Assembly: GCA_025359885.1 (NCBI GenBank)
Contig: JANYDG010000094.1
Location: 1-48,756 of the forward strand
Direction of reading: 5' to 3'
Length of the DNA: 48,756 nt
Source of the DNA: Acidobacteriota bacterium
Lineage (GTDB): Bacteria; Acidobacteriota; Terriglobia; Terriglobales; Acidobacteriaceae
Positions within the stretch are counted from its first letter, which is position 1, and each line of letters begins with the position of its first letter. Positions 16,729-26,618 of this stretch are shown piece by piece. Below the pieces are notes generated by a model, which had not been told where the DNA came from, did no database searches, and saw nothing but the letters and a program-made list of their open reading frames with translations. The position numbers and the translations under genes are program-made.

Positions 16729-17964
16729 CTACTGCCCGTAAAGATAGATGCCCAGCGGCGTTGCATTGGTCGTGTCCCAGCTAATCAGAAAGACCGAGAA
16801 CCGTCCATTCGCATGACCCACCACCGCACTCGCCTTGAGGATGCACCCCACATCTCCAGACGGTGTCGTCGTCACCGCTGCACCCAGGCACACACCGTTC
16901 GGATCGGGCACAACCACCGTCGCGTTCCGATAAAGGCCGTTCGTCGAGCCATCCTCAGTCCCTAAATCGATCAAGGTATCAGCATTGGGCGTTGTACTCG
17001 GATCATCGGTCGCAAATACCCCACCCACGATGCTCGTCGCCGTATGCGCACCCTGGCCAAACGCAACCGGCTGGGTCACGGGAAGCCCCAGGTTCCCGGC
17101 CAGCGGCTCATAGTAGAACCCCAGGAACTTTGAGCCGGTTAGTTCGGCCGTAGCAACCGGAGCGCTTGGCTCGATCACCCCCACCAGCCCCGATGGTCCA
17201 GGCGCGCTCGGGTTGCCGCTGCCAAGGTCGCCCACAAAGTAGCCCGACGGTCCGATGCCAAAAGTCCAGGTGGCCCCGCCGGTCGCGCCCGTAGGAGGAA
17301 CCGAAATCACATAGCCCTCCTGCGCCTGCTGGCAGGTTCCCTGCGGAATATTCAACGTGGCAGCACCGGCACCGCTAAGCAGGTACTGTTGCGCTCCGCC
17401 AAACGTCCACGAAGACCCCGCAGAAAGCGCCTTCACCGTGCCATAAGCGGGATTGTAAGGGGCCAGCCAATTCACATTCGGCAGGCTCACAAAAAGAAAC
17501 TGGGTTGCCGGTTTCACCCCCAGGCAGCTGGTCTGCCCCGCCAACACCACGGGAGCTTCCCCGTTATAGCCGGGTCGGATCATCGCCGCCTCGCCAGCAA
17601 CGCTGAGCGCCAGTCCATTGGTCAGCGCGCCGCCCGCATTCCCCGGCACCACCGTCACAAAGGCTCCTGCCGCCTGCGTCGTACCGGTGATCGGGGTGCC
17701 AAAATTCAAGCTGGGAATGTTCGAGTAGTCTTCGGCTGAAAACTCATGTAACGCGTCATTCAACGTCAGTCCCCACACGCCACCCAGGCTTGTGGCTCCC
17801 ACATTGCTCACGTTTTGTGTGCCAACATAGCTGTTCACTACGCTTGGCTTGGGGGTCACGGGAATCACGGGAGTGGTCGCGACTTTAGAGGAACTGCAAC
17901 CGGCCACCAGAAGCGCCATTGTGAGCGCCGCCGGGGCCAGTGCCAGTGCAGAATGTTTCAACAT
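16729..17964 (-). CDS. Predicted outer-membrane or periplasmic lipoprotein of unknown function
   Basis: 411 residues. The N-terminus is a lipoprotein signal with lipobox LVAGC (Cys23). The mature part is rich in Gly, Ala, Thr and Pro, with many short beta-prone segments and repeated GxxxG patches. I recognise no catalytic motif. The frame runs 13 codons further upstream into the receptor gene, but the inner ATG has GGAG 9 nt before it and gives a clean signal peptide, so I start there. It follows the large TonB-dependent receptor by 28 bp on the same strand. A receptor-plus-lipoprotein pair suggests a surface binding partner, in the manner of SusC/SusD, though the sequence is not SusD-like. 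Confidence 0.7.
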   Translation of the reverse strand: MLKHSALALAPAALTMALLVAGCSSSKVATTPVIPVTPKPSVVNSYVGTQNVSNVGATSLGGVWGLTLNDALHEFSAEDYSNIPSLNFGTPITGTTQAAGAFVTVVPGNAGGALTNGLALSVAGEAAMIRPGYNGEAPVVLAGQTSCLGVKPATQFLFVSLPNVNWLAPYNPAYGTVKALSAGSSWTFGGAQQYLLSGAGAATLNIPQGTCQQAQEGYVISVPPTGATGGATWTFGIGPSGYFVGDLGSGNPSAPGPSGLVGVIEPSAPVATAELTGSKFLGFYYEPLAGNLGLPVTQPVAFGQGAHTATSIVGGVFATDDPSTTPNADTLIDLGTEDGSTNGLYRNATVVVPDPNGVCLGAAVTTTPSGDVGCILKASAVVGHANGRFSVFLISWDTTNATPLGIYLYGQ

Positions 17965-17992
17965 GCGTATGTGCTCCATGATTGCGAGATGC

Positions 17993-20900
17993 TTAGAATG
18001 CATATTTCAAGCCAAATTGGATGGTGCGCGGACGGTGCGCATCCACGGGGTGCAGCAGGCCGCTCCCCGAAAGGCAGCTTGCGGCGCCAGCCGAGTAGCT
18101 TTCTGACTCACTGCCGTAGCAGCTCACCGTGTTCTGCGCCTGGTTGCCAAGCACCGGATCGTAAATGCGGAACTGCGTGTGGTTGAACACATTAAACGCC
18201 TCCGCCCGGAACTCGATCTCGGTTCCTTCCTTCGGCACCCAGTGCTTCAGCATCGTGAAGTCAAAATTGGTCCGGTGAGGGTTGTTCAGTGAATTGCGGC
18301 CCGCCGATCCAAACGTCAGGCCGCGCGGTGCAGCAAATGCCCCAGGATTCAGAAGAATCGGACCAAAGCTGTTCCCGTTGTCCGATCCCGCCGGCGGCGC
18401 ATGGTGAATGTTGCCAATCAGATCCGGAAACGAGCCCGAGCCCGCCCCGTTAGCCACGCCCGCATTGTCTGGCGAAGAAACACCCGTCGGGCTGCCGTTA
18501 TTCACCAGGCTGAAGGGCGTTCCGCTTTGGAAGACCGTGATCCCTGAAAGCTCCCAGTGATCCAGCAGAACGTGCCCCAGGTCGCCCAACTGCAGGCCCG
18601 GCTTGGCCGCCTCCCAGCCCTTCGTCGGGTCCTTGGGCAACCAGTCGAAAATCTGCTGAATCGGCTGCAGAAATGAAATCGGATACAGATAGCTCACATT
18701 GAGCAGGTGCCGCTGATCAAAGTTAGAGCTGGCCTTGTTTGAGTGAAGATCGAACGAGTTCACAAACGTTGTGTCCGAGCGATCGGACGCATCGTCAATC
18801 GAGTGGCTCCACGTATACGTCAAGCCCAGCGTCAGATTGGCAGAGGTCCGCCGCAGTGCCGTCTGAAAGGCGTGATACGAAGAGTCGCCGACGTTTTCAA
18901 GCGAGATGATTTTTCCGAATCCGGGTGCGAACTGGCGCAGTGTATTCGGGTCTGGGAAGGACCCTTGCGATGTGCCTGGCTGACCGTAGCAGGCAGCTTT
19001 CATATTCACAGCAGCTGGCTGTTCCACCGTAATCGGCGTCGTCCTGCCAAAGCCCGTCGCGATGCCAATGGGGAAGGCATAACCGGAAAAACTCGCGCAA
19101 TCACCCTGGAAATTTCCCCCCGCCACCGAGATGCCCGGGATCAGCGGCTGATGCTTCCCATAGGGGTTCAACCCATCTGGAACCGGCTTCAACTGGTTGA
19201 TTTGCCGCTGCAGGCTCAGGTGTGTCCCCTTGCTGCCCACATAAGCAAACGTGCCAACGACGTTATGAGTCAGATCCTGCTGCCAGCTAAAGCTCCACTG
19301 CTGCGCATTCGACCACACGGCCTTGGTCGGAATCGAGGTGATATTGATCGGATATGCGCCCGTCTGGCAGCCCGGAACAGCCAAACCATCCGGTGCCCCA
19401 AAGCCGCCGATGCAGTTGTAGTTGTAAGGGTTATTCTCAATCATGTTCAGCACCATCGGCGCGCCGCCCTCCAGCGAACCAGAGTTCGCCTCCTGCGCCG
19501 TCCCGTGCTCAAAGAAAATGCCGTATCCACCCCGGATGCTCGTCTTGCCATTGCCAAACGTATCCCATGCAAAACCAACACGCGGCGCTGGATTTACAAA
19601 GTTGTCATTGGTCATGCAGCCGTCGGGCACGCCGTTGACACCGCACCGTACCAGCCCGTTCGTGATCCGTGCATCCGGATTCGCCAGGTTAATCGCGACC
19701 GGCGTACCCGTGGGCGTATCCGTCAGTTGGCCGGTGTACGAATTTACCGTCGCCGACGAGGCCAGAGAGCGGTTAAAAGCCGAAGCCACCCAGTTGTACG
19801 ACTGCTTGCCAGCCTCATGGAAGACGCTGAACAGGCTCAGCCGAACCCCGGCGTTGATCGTCAGGTGCGGCGTAACCGCCCAATCGTCCTGCAGGTAGGG
19901 TTCAATCGTGTAGAACCGCTGCCGATAGCGACCCTGTGCCGAATCCTGCTCAAAGCTGGCAACGGCATTGTTGTAGTCGATATTGGTCTTGCCCCCACCG
20001 GAGTAATAGAGCATGTCAGCAAACGAGTTACCCGTCGTGTGAAAGGATCGCTGGCTGTTGAACGTCAGAATCCCCTGCGTCTCCCCCGAAGCCGCGCCAA
20101 TTGCGCCATTGGTCTGGTTGCGCTGCGAGAGCACCGCCTGCACACCGGCCTGGACATTATGCGTCTTGATGACCTTGGTCACGTTGTCCCCGATCATGTA
20201 GACCGGGTTCGAATGCTCCCATGGCATGTACCCCTCATCAGCCGCAAATCCCGCCCCGCCATAGGCCTTGTTGCTCCCCCCGATCACCACGCCCGGCGTC
20301 TTGCCCGCAAAGCCATTCTGGAAGATCGCTCCAATCGGGCATTGGAGATAGCGGTTGTTGTTCTTGTCGTTGTAGCTGCAAGGCGCATCGATGCCAGCCG
20401 GCCGACTCAACTTCGCTCCCGGTCCCGCAAAGTTCGTCAGGTTGATCGTCGAATTTGTGTAGCTGACCACAATCTCGTTCAGCAGCGTCGGTGTGATCGC
20501 CGCCGTCGAGCGCAGAATCACATTGGTGCCGGGGCCGGTGAACTTGTTCTCCACCGTCGGGAAGCTGTTGATGATTTTGCCCCACTGCGGCGTCTGCACC
20601 TGCGTATCCCACGCATCGTGAATAAAACGGAAGTTCACCTGAACTTTGTCATTGAGCTGGCGATCAATCCGCACCAGCTCCTCGCGCCAGTTGGTTGGCG
20701 GCGAAAGCGTGTAGTTGAAGCACGGCCACGTGCTCTTGTCTGAGGCCATGCCGATCACCGAGTTATTGCAGCCGGTCAGCGCATTGGCATGGGGAAACTG
20801 GTTGGTCGAGAGCAGAGCCAGCCCGGTGCTGTCCAGGTTGTTGCTGGCAGCCAGCGAATACGTGCCATCCGTCGGCGTATAAACGCCAATTGGGGTGTAG

Positions 20901-22051
20901 TTGCCGCCGTTCAGACGACCAGGGCAGTCAGGATAGGGGCCCAGGCCATTCTTCGCTTTATTGCGGGAGAAGTTCAATCCATTCAATGCGACATACGCCG
21001 CATCAGGGCAAACATCCGCAAAATTCCCCATCCGTTCCTGGTCCGAAGGCACCGGGCGACGGTAGGAGGAGGAAGGCGTCGGCGACTTTTCAATGCGTAC
21101 CTCTTCAGAAAAGAAGAAATGCGTCTTGCTGCCGGCCTTCGGATGCACCAGGTTGCTGAAATCAAGCGCTCCGCCAAACGTCAGGCCAAAGTCCTGGCGG
21201 CGATAGAGAGGAGTCCGTCCCGGCTGATCAAAATAGTTCCGCGCGTTGAAAAATTCGTTGCGAATGAATTCGTATGCATTGCCGTGAAAAGCATCCGTAC
21301 CAGACTTCGTCGTCACCACCGTAATCCCTGAAGCGGTGCCACCGTACTGCGCCCCATAGTTCGAGGTCAGCACCTTGATTTCTTGAATCGCGTCAATCGA
21401 CGGGAAGACCACCAGCGTGCTCGCATCAGAATTGATACCAGTATTCAGCACGTCCGACCCATCCACCAGGTAGCTGTTGTACTCCGTTCGGCCACCGTTA
21501 ACGCTGTACTTCACGCTGCCACTCACACCAACCTTCGCCTCATCCTGCTGGCTCTGGTTGCTCACCCCCGGCACCAATGCGATCAGTTGCGTAAAGTTGC
21601 GCCCATTCAACTGAAGACTGGTCACTTCCTTGCCGGTAATCGTCCCGGTCAATTCTGACGAAGTCGTCTCGACCTCCGCCGCTCCCCCGCCGGCAGTCAC
21701 CTCAACGTTGGTAGCTGCCGACTCCACCTGCAGCGTGACATTAAAGGTGGCCCCCTGTCCCACATCCACCTTCAATTCAGGGCTGGTAAAGGTGGCAAAT
21801 CCCGGTGCCTCGACATGCAATACGTACCTGCCGGCAGGCAGAAAGGCCACAGTGAAAACACCCGCAGCATCCGTCGTGACCGTCACCGCTGCCTGGGATT
21901 CGGCATTGACCGCCTTCACATCGGTGCCGGGCAGCGCACCGCCCGATGGATCTGTAACCGTCCCGGTAATGCGGGCATTCTGCGCCTGCAATGAAATGGC
22001 AGCCGTAAGCAGGAGGAGGGCAACCAACACCCTCAAGCGAAATCGAAACAT
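17993..22051 (-). CDS. Oar-like TonB-dependent receptor with carboxypeptidase-regulatory-like domain
   Basis: 1352 residues. Signal peptide about 1-23. A CarboxypepD_reg-like beta-sandwich spans about 24-115 (RITGTVTDPSGGALPGTDV, then GRYVLHVEAPGF). A plug-like region follows with LNGRNFTQLIALVPGV, then a very long outer-membrane beta-barrel ending in the sorting signal GLKYAF with terminal Phe. This is the expanded Acidobacteriota Oar-type receptor family, presumed to take up plant-derived oligosaccharides or other large nutrients using TonB energy. The ligand is unknown. Its neighbours (a lipoprotein downstream, a tannase facing it) fit polymer use. The very long opposite-strand frames over this gene are composition shadows. 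Confidence 0.92.
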   Translation of the reverse strand: MFRFRLRVLVALLLLTAAISLQAQNARITGTVTDPSGGALPGTDVKAVNAESQAAVTVTTDAAGVFTVAFLPAGRYVLHVEAPGFATFTSPELKVDVGQGATFNVTLQVESAATNVEVTAGGGAAEVETTSSELTGTITGKEVTSLQLNGRNFTQLIALVPGVSNQSQQDEAKVGVSGSVKYSVNGGRTEYNSYLVDGSDVLNTGINSDASTLVVFPSIDAIQEIKVLTSNYGAQYGGTASGITVVTTKSGTDAFHGNAYEFIRNEFFNARNYFDQPGRTPLYRRQDFGLTFGGALDFSNLVHPKAGSKTHFFFSEEVRIEKSPTPSSSYRRPVPSDQERMGNFADVCPDAAYVALNGLNFSRNKAKNGLGPYPDCPGRLNGGNYTPIGVYTPTDGTYSLAASNNLDSTGLALLSTNQFPHANALTGCNNSVIGMASDKSTWPCFNYTLSPPTNWREELVRIDRQLNDKVQVNFRFIHDAWDTQVQTPQWGKIINSFPTVENKFTGPGTNVILRSTAAITPTLLNEIVVSYTNSTINLTNFAGPGAKLSRPAGIDAPCSYNDKNNNRYLQCPIGAIFQNGFAGKTPGVVIGGSNKAYGGAGFAADEGYMPWEHSNPVYMIGDNVTKVIKTHNVQAGVQAVLSQRNQTNGAIGAASGETQGILTFNSQRSFHTTGNSFADMLYYSGGGKTNIDYNNAVASFEQDSAQGRYRQRFYTIEPYLQDDWAVTPHLTINAGVRLSLFSVFHEAGKQSYNWVASAFNRSLASSATVNSYTGQLTDTPTGTPVAINLANPDARITNGLVRCGVNGVPDGCMTNDNFVNPAPRVGFAWDTFGNGKTSIRGGYGIFFEHGTAQEANSGSLEGGAPMVLNMIENNPYNYNCIGGFGAPDGLAVPGCQTGAYPINITSIPTKAVWSNAQQWSFSWQQDLTHNVVGTFAYVGSKGTHLSLQRQINQLKPVPDGLNPYGKHQPLIPGISVAGGNFQGDCASFSGYAFPIGIATGFGRTTPITVEQPAAVNMKAACYGQPGTSQGSFPDPNTLRQFAPGFGKIISLENVGDSSYHAFQTALRRTSANLTLGLTYTWSHSIDDASDRSDTTFVNSFDLHSNKASSNFDQRHLLNVSYLYPISFLQPIQQIFDWLPKDPTKGWEAAKPGLQLGDLGHVLLDHWELSGITVFQSGTPFSLVNNGSPTGVSSPDNAGVANGAGSGSFPDLIGNIHHAPPAGSDNGNSFGPILLNPGAFAAPRGLTFGSAGRNSLNNPHRTNFDFTMLKHWVPKEGTEIEFRAEAFNVFNHTQFRIYDPVLGNQAQNTVSCYGSESESYSAGAASCLSGSGLLHPVDAHRPRTIQFGLKYAF

Positions 22052-22775
22052 GTTTTGGAGTCCTGACGTCGTTTTCGTGGCAGCGGGCGGGTCCAGATTC
22101 CTCTGGGAGCGCTCTCAAATTCCGCCAAGGTTATTGGGGGGAACGGCAGTCCAGATGTGAACCGTCCTGACGAGATGCGTCAGCGTCTGCACCCAAACCA
22201 ATCCGTTCAAGAAAGGGGGGAGCGACCCTTAGATTAGCTCAGACTTACACTTGCAGAACCTATTCCCATGCGATGATTCATCAAATATTTAACTAGTTTC
22301 CTGCTTTGTTACAACCATGAAACATTCAATAAAAACGCCCTCAATTGCCTTGAATTTATTCATGAATCTGTAATCCCCTATTCAAATTCTTCAGCGATGA
22401 TCCAAGTCGGGAACCATGAATCAACTCCGATAACGAGGTCTTGAATTCGGGAAAAGGCAACTGAAAAGAGTTTATCGACAGTGTCAGCCCCGATCTAAAG
22501 ACATCGGCGGCCTACTTACCCCCGAGAGGCTGTACGCCCTAACTTTGCCTACGCGGTCACGCCCGGTCGATGTTACTCAGTTCGCCCCGGACTCAAACGG
22601 AATCACAAGGCTATCGGCAACACTTTTATCAGGTTTCAGGCGCGGCCCTCTTGAGTGCCGATGCCCACAGATTTAGACCGACGGCGGGTACCCAGGCAAC
22701 ATCGGGGTGCCTGCACAACACAAGTTTGTGCGGAAGCGTACGACTCACCAATTTTTCGATTCAGGAGCAACACTC
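22052..22775. other. Long divergent intergenic region
   Basis: About 720 bp between the receptor (leftward) and a secreted protein gene (rightward), with no credible gene. The part around 22255-22400 is clearly AT-rich relative to the window and includes the palindrome ATTCATGAAT (22358-22367); it probably carries promoters for both sides. A small hairpin CAGGCA/TGCCTG lies at 22693-22713 in the leader of the rightward gene. I looked for cyclic-di-GMP and other common riboswitch cores and saw none. Confidence 0.5.
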
Positions 22776-24551
22776 ATGATGCGTTTCAAGACTCTCATCG
22801 CCGCAGCGGCTCTCGTCCTTCTGCCGGCGTTCGCGTGTGCGACCACCCCGGTCGTGCAGTGGGTAGGTGCCGGTTCTTCGGCTCAGTGGCAATCCTTTGG
22901 CATCGGCGCATACAATCTCGCCGTCAGCCTCGACACCAGCGCCACCCCGGGTGCATCGCACTTCACCGTCAAGGGCACCTGCCTCGCCGATTGCGCCGAT
23001 GGCAACGATTCCCGCTCCAGCAGCATCTCCCTCCAGTCCGGCAGCCTCTGGGTCATTTGGACCAACGACCACTCCAAGGTCTGGGCTGGTCTCTCGGTTG
23101 ACTCCATCGTCGGCGATCGCTTGTTCTACGCCGTCCCCCGCGCCACCCTGCTGCTCGACAGCTGCTACAACACCACCCCCTACCTGACCAGCTGCGGCGT
23201 CAAGGCCAGCGCCGGCAGCACCAACCTGATCAGCTCCGGTATCCTCGGATCCGCCGATCAGACCTCCCTGCCCAGCGACATCTTCGCCGCTCTCCAGGGC
23301 TCCAGCTTCACCGCTGCCATGACCGACATCCGTCCTGAAGACGCAGAGTTTGAACAGCAGCGCGTCGTCAGCACCCAGGGCGCGGCTCTGGTCGGCACCA
23401 CCAAGGCTTTCGGCCTCGGTTACGGCACCGGACCAAACACCCTCGTCGGCACCAACATCGTCAGCTCTGTCAGCGGTTCGGCACAGCCTGTTGCCTTCGC
23501 CCTCTCTGGCGGCAAAGATCCCTTCACCGCGCAGTCCGTCCCGGCTTCCATCACCATCCCGGTAGGCGCTGCTCCCATCGTCTTCTTCATCAACCGTCAG
23601 AACCCAGCCGGTGCGGGTACCTCCGCCACCGTCGGCAAGACCCTCGCTCAGGGTGGTCTGCCCAAGTACAAAGATCTCCCTGGCCAGGTTGAACAGCAGA
23701 TCTTCAGCGGCGTCAACTGCGCCATCCCCGGCACCACCATTCCCCTCCACGTGATGTTGCGTGAGCCCCTCTCCGGCACCATGACCACCGCAGAGTTCAC
23801 CACCAACCTCAACAAGGGCTACGTCAACGCAGCTTCGCAGGAAACCGGCATCACCGCCGCTACCGAATTCAAGCTCGGCGCGTGGTCCAACACCGGCGCA
23901 AAGCTCTCGCCCTACACCCCCTATACCCCGCTCGCCAACAGCTCGGGCGGCACCGGCGGCAAAACCTGCGCCAACGGCATCGGCGACCGCTCACGCGCTG
24001 TCGGCACCGGCGACGAAACCAAGCTCGTTGAATTCGTGACCGACGCTGTCGGCTACAACTTCTTCGGCTACGGCAACTTCTCCGCCATCGCCAACAACCC
24101 CCTCTACGGCTACCTCACCTGGCACAGCACTGACCCGATCAATGCTACCTACACCAACGGTCAGTTCCCCCTCTGCTCCGCTGCCGGTTGCCCCAAGGCT
24201 GCTGGAACTTCCTTCCCGAACCTCCGCAACGGCAAGTATCAGGCGTGGGGCATCCTCCGCGTCGTAACCGATGCCAAGGGAACCGCGAACTACACCAACA
24301 CCGCTGCCCTGGTGACCGCAACTCAGAATCACGTCAACTCCTCGATTCCTGACTACGTCCCGATGGCACCCACCGCCGACGGCGATCCAGGCCTCCTCTA
24401 CTACCGCTCGCACTACACCCGCGTTGGTGTTGTGCCCAACAACGGTCTGCTCGCTGGCTCCACTGAAGCTGGCGGCGATGTAGGTGGCAACATCTACCTC
24501 AAGCCCAACCCGGCAACCGCTGGCACCCTCAACAGCAAGGATTACCAGTAA
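22776..24551 (+). CDS. Secreted protein of unknown function, probably highly expressed
   Basis: 591 residues. Start ATG at 22776 with AGGAG 8 nt before it; the frame continues upstream but without a signal. Signal peptide about 1-22 (MMRFKTLIAAAALVLLPAFACA). The mature protein has paired cysteines (around CLADC and in TSCGVK, GVNC, KTC, FPLC and GCPK) suggesting disulfides, and a C-terminal half with NPLYGYLTWHSTDP and GKYQAWGILRVVTD. These segments recall periplasmic binding proteins of the PstS type, but I would not assign that firmly. Codons are almost uniformly C-ending (ATC, ACC, GGC, CTC), more so than in its neighbours, which suggests strong expression. A UUCG-capped hairpin follows, then an exported hydrolase. 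Confidence 0.75.
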   Translation: MMRFKTLIAAAALVLLPAFACATTPVVQWVGAGSSAQWQSFGIGAYNLAVSLDTSATPGASHFTVKGTCLADCADGNDSRSSSISLQSGSLWVIWTNDHSKVWAGLSVDSIVGDRLFYAVPRATLLLDSCYNTTPYLTSCGVKASAGSTNLISSGILGSADQTSLPSDIFAALQGSSFTAAMTDIRPEDAEFEQQRVVSTQGAALVGTTKAFGLGYGTGPNTLVGTNIVSSVSGSAQPVAFALSGGKDPFTAQSVPASITIPVGAAPIVFFINRQNPAGAGTSATVGKTLAQGGLPKYKDLPGQVEQQIFSGVNCAIPGTTIPLHVMLREPLSGTMTTAEFTTNLNKGYVNAASQETGITAATEFKLGAWSNTGAKLSPYTPYTPLANSSGGTGGKTCANGIGDRSRAVGTGDETKLVEFVTDAVGYNFFGYGNFSAIANNPLYGYLTWHSTDPINATYTNGQFPLCSAAGCPKAAGTSFPNLRNGKYQAWGILRVVTDAKGTANYTNTAALVTATQNHVNSSIPDYVPMAPTADGDPGLLYYRSHYTRVGVVPNNGLLAGSTEAGGDVGGNIYLKPNPATAGTLNSKDYQ

Positions 24552-24600
24552 AACCTTCGGGGACGATTCCTGGCCCCGGAACCCATACCCTACGCTGAGC

Positions 24601-24624
24601 GGGTCAGGACTTCGGTCCTGGCCC
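24601..24624 (+). terminator. UUCG-tetraloop hairpin
   Basis: GGGTCAGGAC-TTCG-GTCCTGGCCC, a 10-bp stem with one G-U pair closed by the very stable UUCG tetraloop. There is no U tract after it, so it may be a 3'-end stabiliser or attenuator between the secreted-protein gene and the hydrolase rather than a full terminator. Confidence 0.6.
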
Positions 24625-24669
24625 ACTCCCGTCTAACACTCCTGATTTGTCCAGCTAAGGCACTCATCC

Positions 24670-25761
24670 ATGCTCATGTTCCATCACCTCAGCGCAAACC
24701 GCTTCCGGATTCCAGCAGCCCTGAGGAAAGCAGCGACCTTCGCAGTTCTCGTAGTCACCGCCCTTGCCTCTCACGCCGCACCCCAGAGCCCAGCGCCGCA
24801 GCCAATCCCGAGCGCTCTGGCCTCCTCGCAACTCCCGGTATCTCCCGCCTCAGACGAAGATCTGTCCGCGCTGAGCCTCATTGCCAGGCCCCTCACCGCT
24901 ATCGAACCCTTCCTCGTCCAGCGCGACGACAATCCCAGTTTCATCCGTGAATTCTTCCGCATGGATTGGCGTTCCGGCGACCCCATTGACGTCTACGTCA
25001 TTCGCCCGGCACATGCCAGCAGGCCGCCAGTGACCATCTTCCTCTACGGCTTCCCCTCAGATACTGACCGCTTTCGCAATGATGATTTCTGCAAACTCGT
25101 CACCAGCCGCGGCTATGCTGCCGTAGGCTTTGTCTCCGCACTCACCGGGCCACGCTTCCACGGCCGCGGTCTCGATGAATGGTTCGTGAGCGATCTTCCC
25201 GAGGCGCTCGTCACCTCGGTCCACGACGTCCAGATGCTCCTCAACTACGTCGACTCCCGTAAAGACCTCGACGCTACCCGCGTCGGCATGCTCGGCCAGG
25301 GATCAGGCGGCACCATCGCCGTTCTCGCCGCCAGCGTAGACCCCCGCCTCAAACGCATCGACCTCATGGACCCCTGGGGCGACTGGCCCCATTGGCTCGC
25401 CGATTCCAGGCTCATTCTCGATGAAGAACGCCCCCGCCTCACCAGCAATCCCTTTGTTCAAAGCGTGGCCCTTCTCGATCCTGTTAATTACCTGCCAAAA
25501 CTTGATCCAGCCGCCGTCCATCTGCAAGACGTACTGTACGATCAAGACACTCCCGTTGCCGCAAAGAAAAAAATTGAAGCCGCCATGCCCCACGGGGCGA
25601 CGGTCGTAACCTACGCTACCCCCGAAGAGTTTCAAGCCGTGGCCTCGAACGGAAACCGGCTGCTCGAATGGCTTCAACCCGGTACAGACTTGATGACTCC
25701 AAAGAGTGCGCTTGAAAATCTCCCCGGAACCAACAATGCCGCAACCTCACCGATCAACTGA
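24670..25761 (+). CDS. Exported alpha/beta-hydrolase
   Basis: 363 residues. A long N-terminal signal region (about 1-36, hydrophobic core at about 22-33) is followed by a Pro-rich spacer and an alpha/beta-hydrolase fold. A strand and oxyanion region reads TIFLYGFPS, and the nucleophile elbow is GQGSGG (Ser212, G-x-S-x-G). The catalytic acid and His are not certain; Asp and His in DPWGDWPHW and PHGATVV are candidates. It is probably a periplasmic esterase or peptidase-like hydrolase with unknown substrate. It follows the codon-biased secreted protein by about 120 bp on the same strand and precedes a DUF1919 gene by 65 bp. Confidence 0.75.
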   Translation: MLMFHHLSANRFRIPAALRKAATFAVLVVTALASHAAPQSPAPQPIPSALASSQLPVSPASDEDLSALSLIARPLTAIEPFLVQRDDNPSFIREFFRMDWRSGDPIDVYVIRPAHASRPPVTIFLYGFPSDTDRFRNDDFCKLVTSRGYAAVGFVSALTGPRFHGRGLDEWFVSDLPEALVTSVHDVQMLLNYVDSRKDLDATRVGMLGQGSGGTIAVLAASVDPRLKRIDLMDPWGDWPHWLADSRLILDEERPRLTSNPFVQSVALLDPVNYLPKLDPAAVHLQDVLYDQDTPVAAKKKIEAAMPHGATVVTYATPEEFQAVASNGNRLLEWLQPGTDLMTPKSALENLPGTNNAATSPIN

Positions 25762-25826
25762 ATCAAATCCTCAGCAGACCTCTACCGAATTCATTGCTTT
25801 CAATTCTTGTGAAACGGAGAAATACG

Positions 25827-26618
25827 ATGGCGACTGACCAGGCAGCATTTGCCCCAACCCGCAATCGCATCCAGCAGCCAGCATCCCTGCCGCTCGCTGC
25901 CGATGTCTCCGCCAAAAAGCCGCGCCCTGCGCAAAAGGCTCTCCCTGCCACCATCAAAAACCTGCGCAATCACATGGGCGCAAGCTTGAATCGTCTCGGT
26001 TTGGAGTCCGCCGATTTCACCGTCATCTCCAATGACTGCTGGGGACAGGCCCTCTATGAAGAGTGGGGCTTACCCGTCAAAACTCCTCTCGCCGGTTCCG
26101 GCATGCATGCGGAGTGCTTCCTGCGCTTCCTCGGTGATCTCCCCGGCTATCTCAGCGCCCCACTGCACTTCATCCAATCCTCAAGACATCCGAGCGTTAA
26201 TCGCCTCAGAAACCGCCGCCAGAAGTGGCCCATGGCCGTCCTCCGCGATGATGTTGAAGTCCATTTCCTCCACTACGACAACGAAGAAGACTCCCGCGCC
26301 TCCTGGGAACGTGGCTGCCTCAACATGAACCTCGACCGCCTCGTCGTCAAGTTCACCATCGACAAAGATGGCGCTTTACCCGAACACATCGCGCAATTCG
26401 CGCGGCTTCCCTTCGCCCGCAAACTCCTCATCAGCGAGCGCGCCCACCCCGGCATTGATTGCGCCATCCAGGTGCCCAACTACGTCATCAACGGAGCCAT
26501 GATGTTCCGCCGCTCACTCCGCCACTTTGACTGCGCCCATTGGCTCAATACCGGCGAGATCCGCCAGAACACCGCCCGCGTCTACGCCAATAAATTTCTC
26601 TACGCTCGCGGAGTCTAA
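25827..26618 (+). CDS. DUF1919-family protein (polysaccharide-associated)
   Basis: 263 residues. The start is the ATG with GGAG 7 nt upstream. After a basic, Pro-rich N-terminal segment of about 45 residues comes the DUF1919 core: FTVISNDCWGQALYEEWGL, then FLGDLPGYL, EVHFLHYDNEEDSRASWERG, NLDRLVVKFT and FARLPFARKLL. Family members are usually found in capsule or exopolysaccharide loci and are presumed to modify or transfer sugars, but the activity is not established. No glycan genes adjoin it here. The second copy of the 110-bp repeat begins right after its TAA stop. Confidence 0.82.
   Translation: MATDQAAFAPTRNRIQQPASLPLAADVSAKKPRPAQKALPATIKNLRNHMGASLNRLGLESADFTVISNDCWGQALYEEWGLPVKTPLAGSGMHAECFLRFLGDLPGYLSAPLHFIQSSRHPSVNRLRNRRQKWPMAVLRDDVEVHFLHYDNEEDSRASWERGCLNMNLDRLVVKFTIDKDGALPEHIAQFARLPFARKLLISERAHPGIDCAIQVPNYVINGAMMFRRSLRHFDCAHWLNTGEIRQNTARVYANKFLYARGV

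Noticed and set aside
18743..20743. 666-codon plus-strand frame inside the TonB-dependent receptor
   Set aside because: Arg/His/Val-rich with no domain; it is an antisense shadow of a gene with clear family structure.
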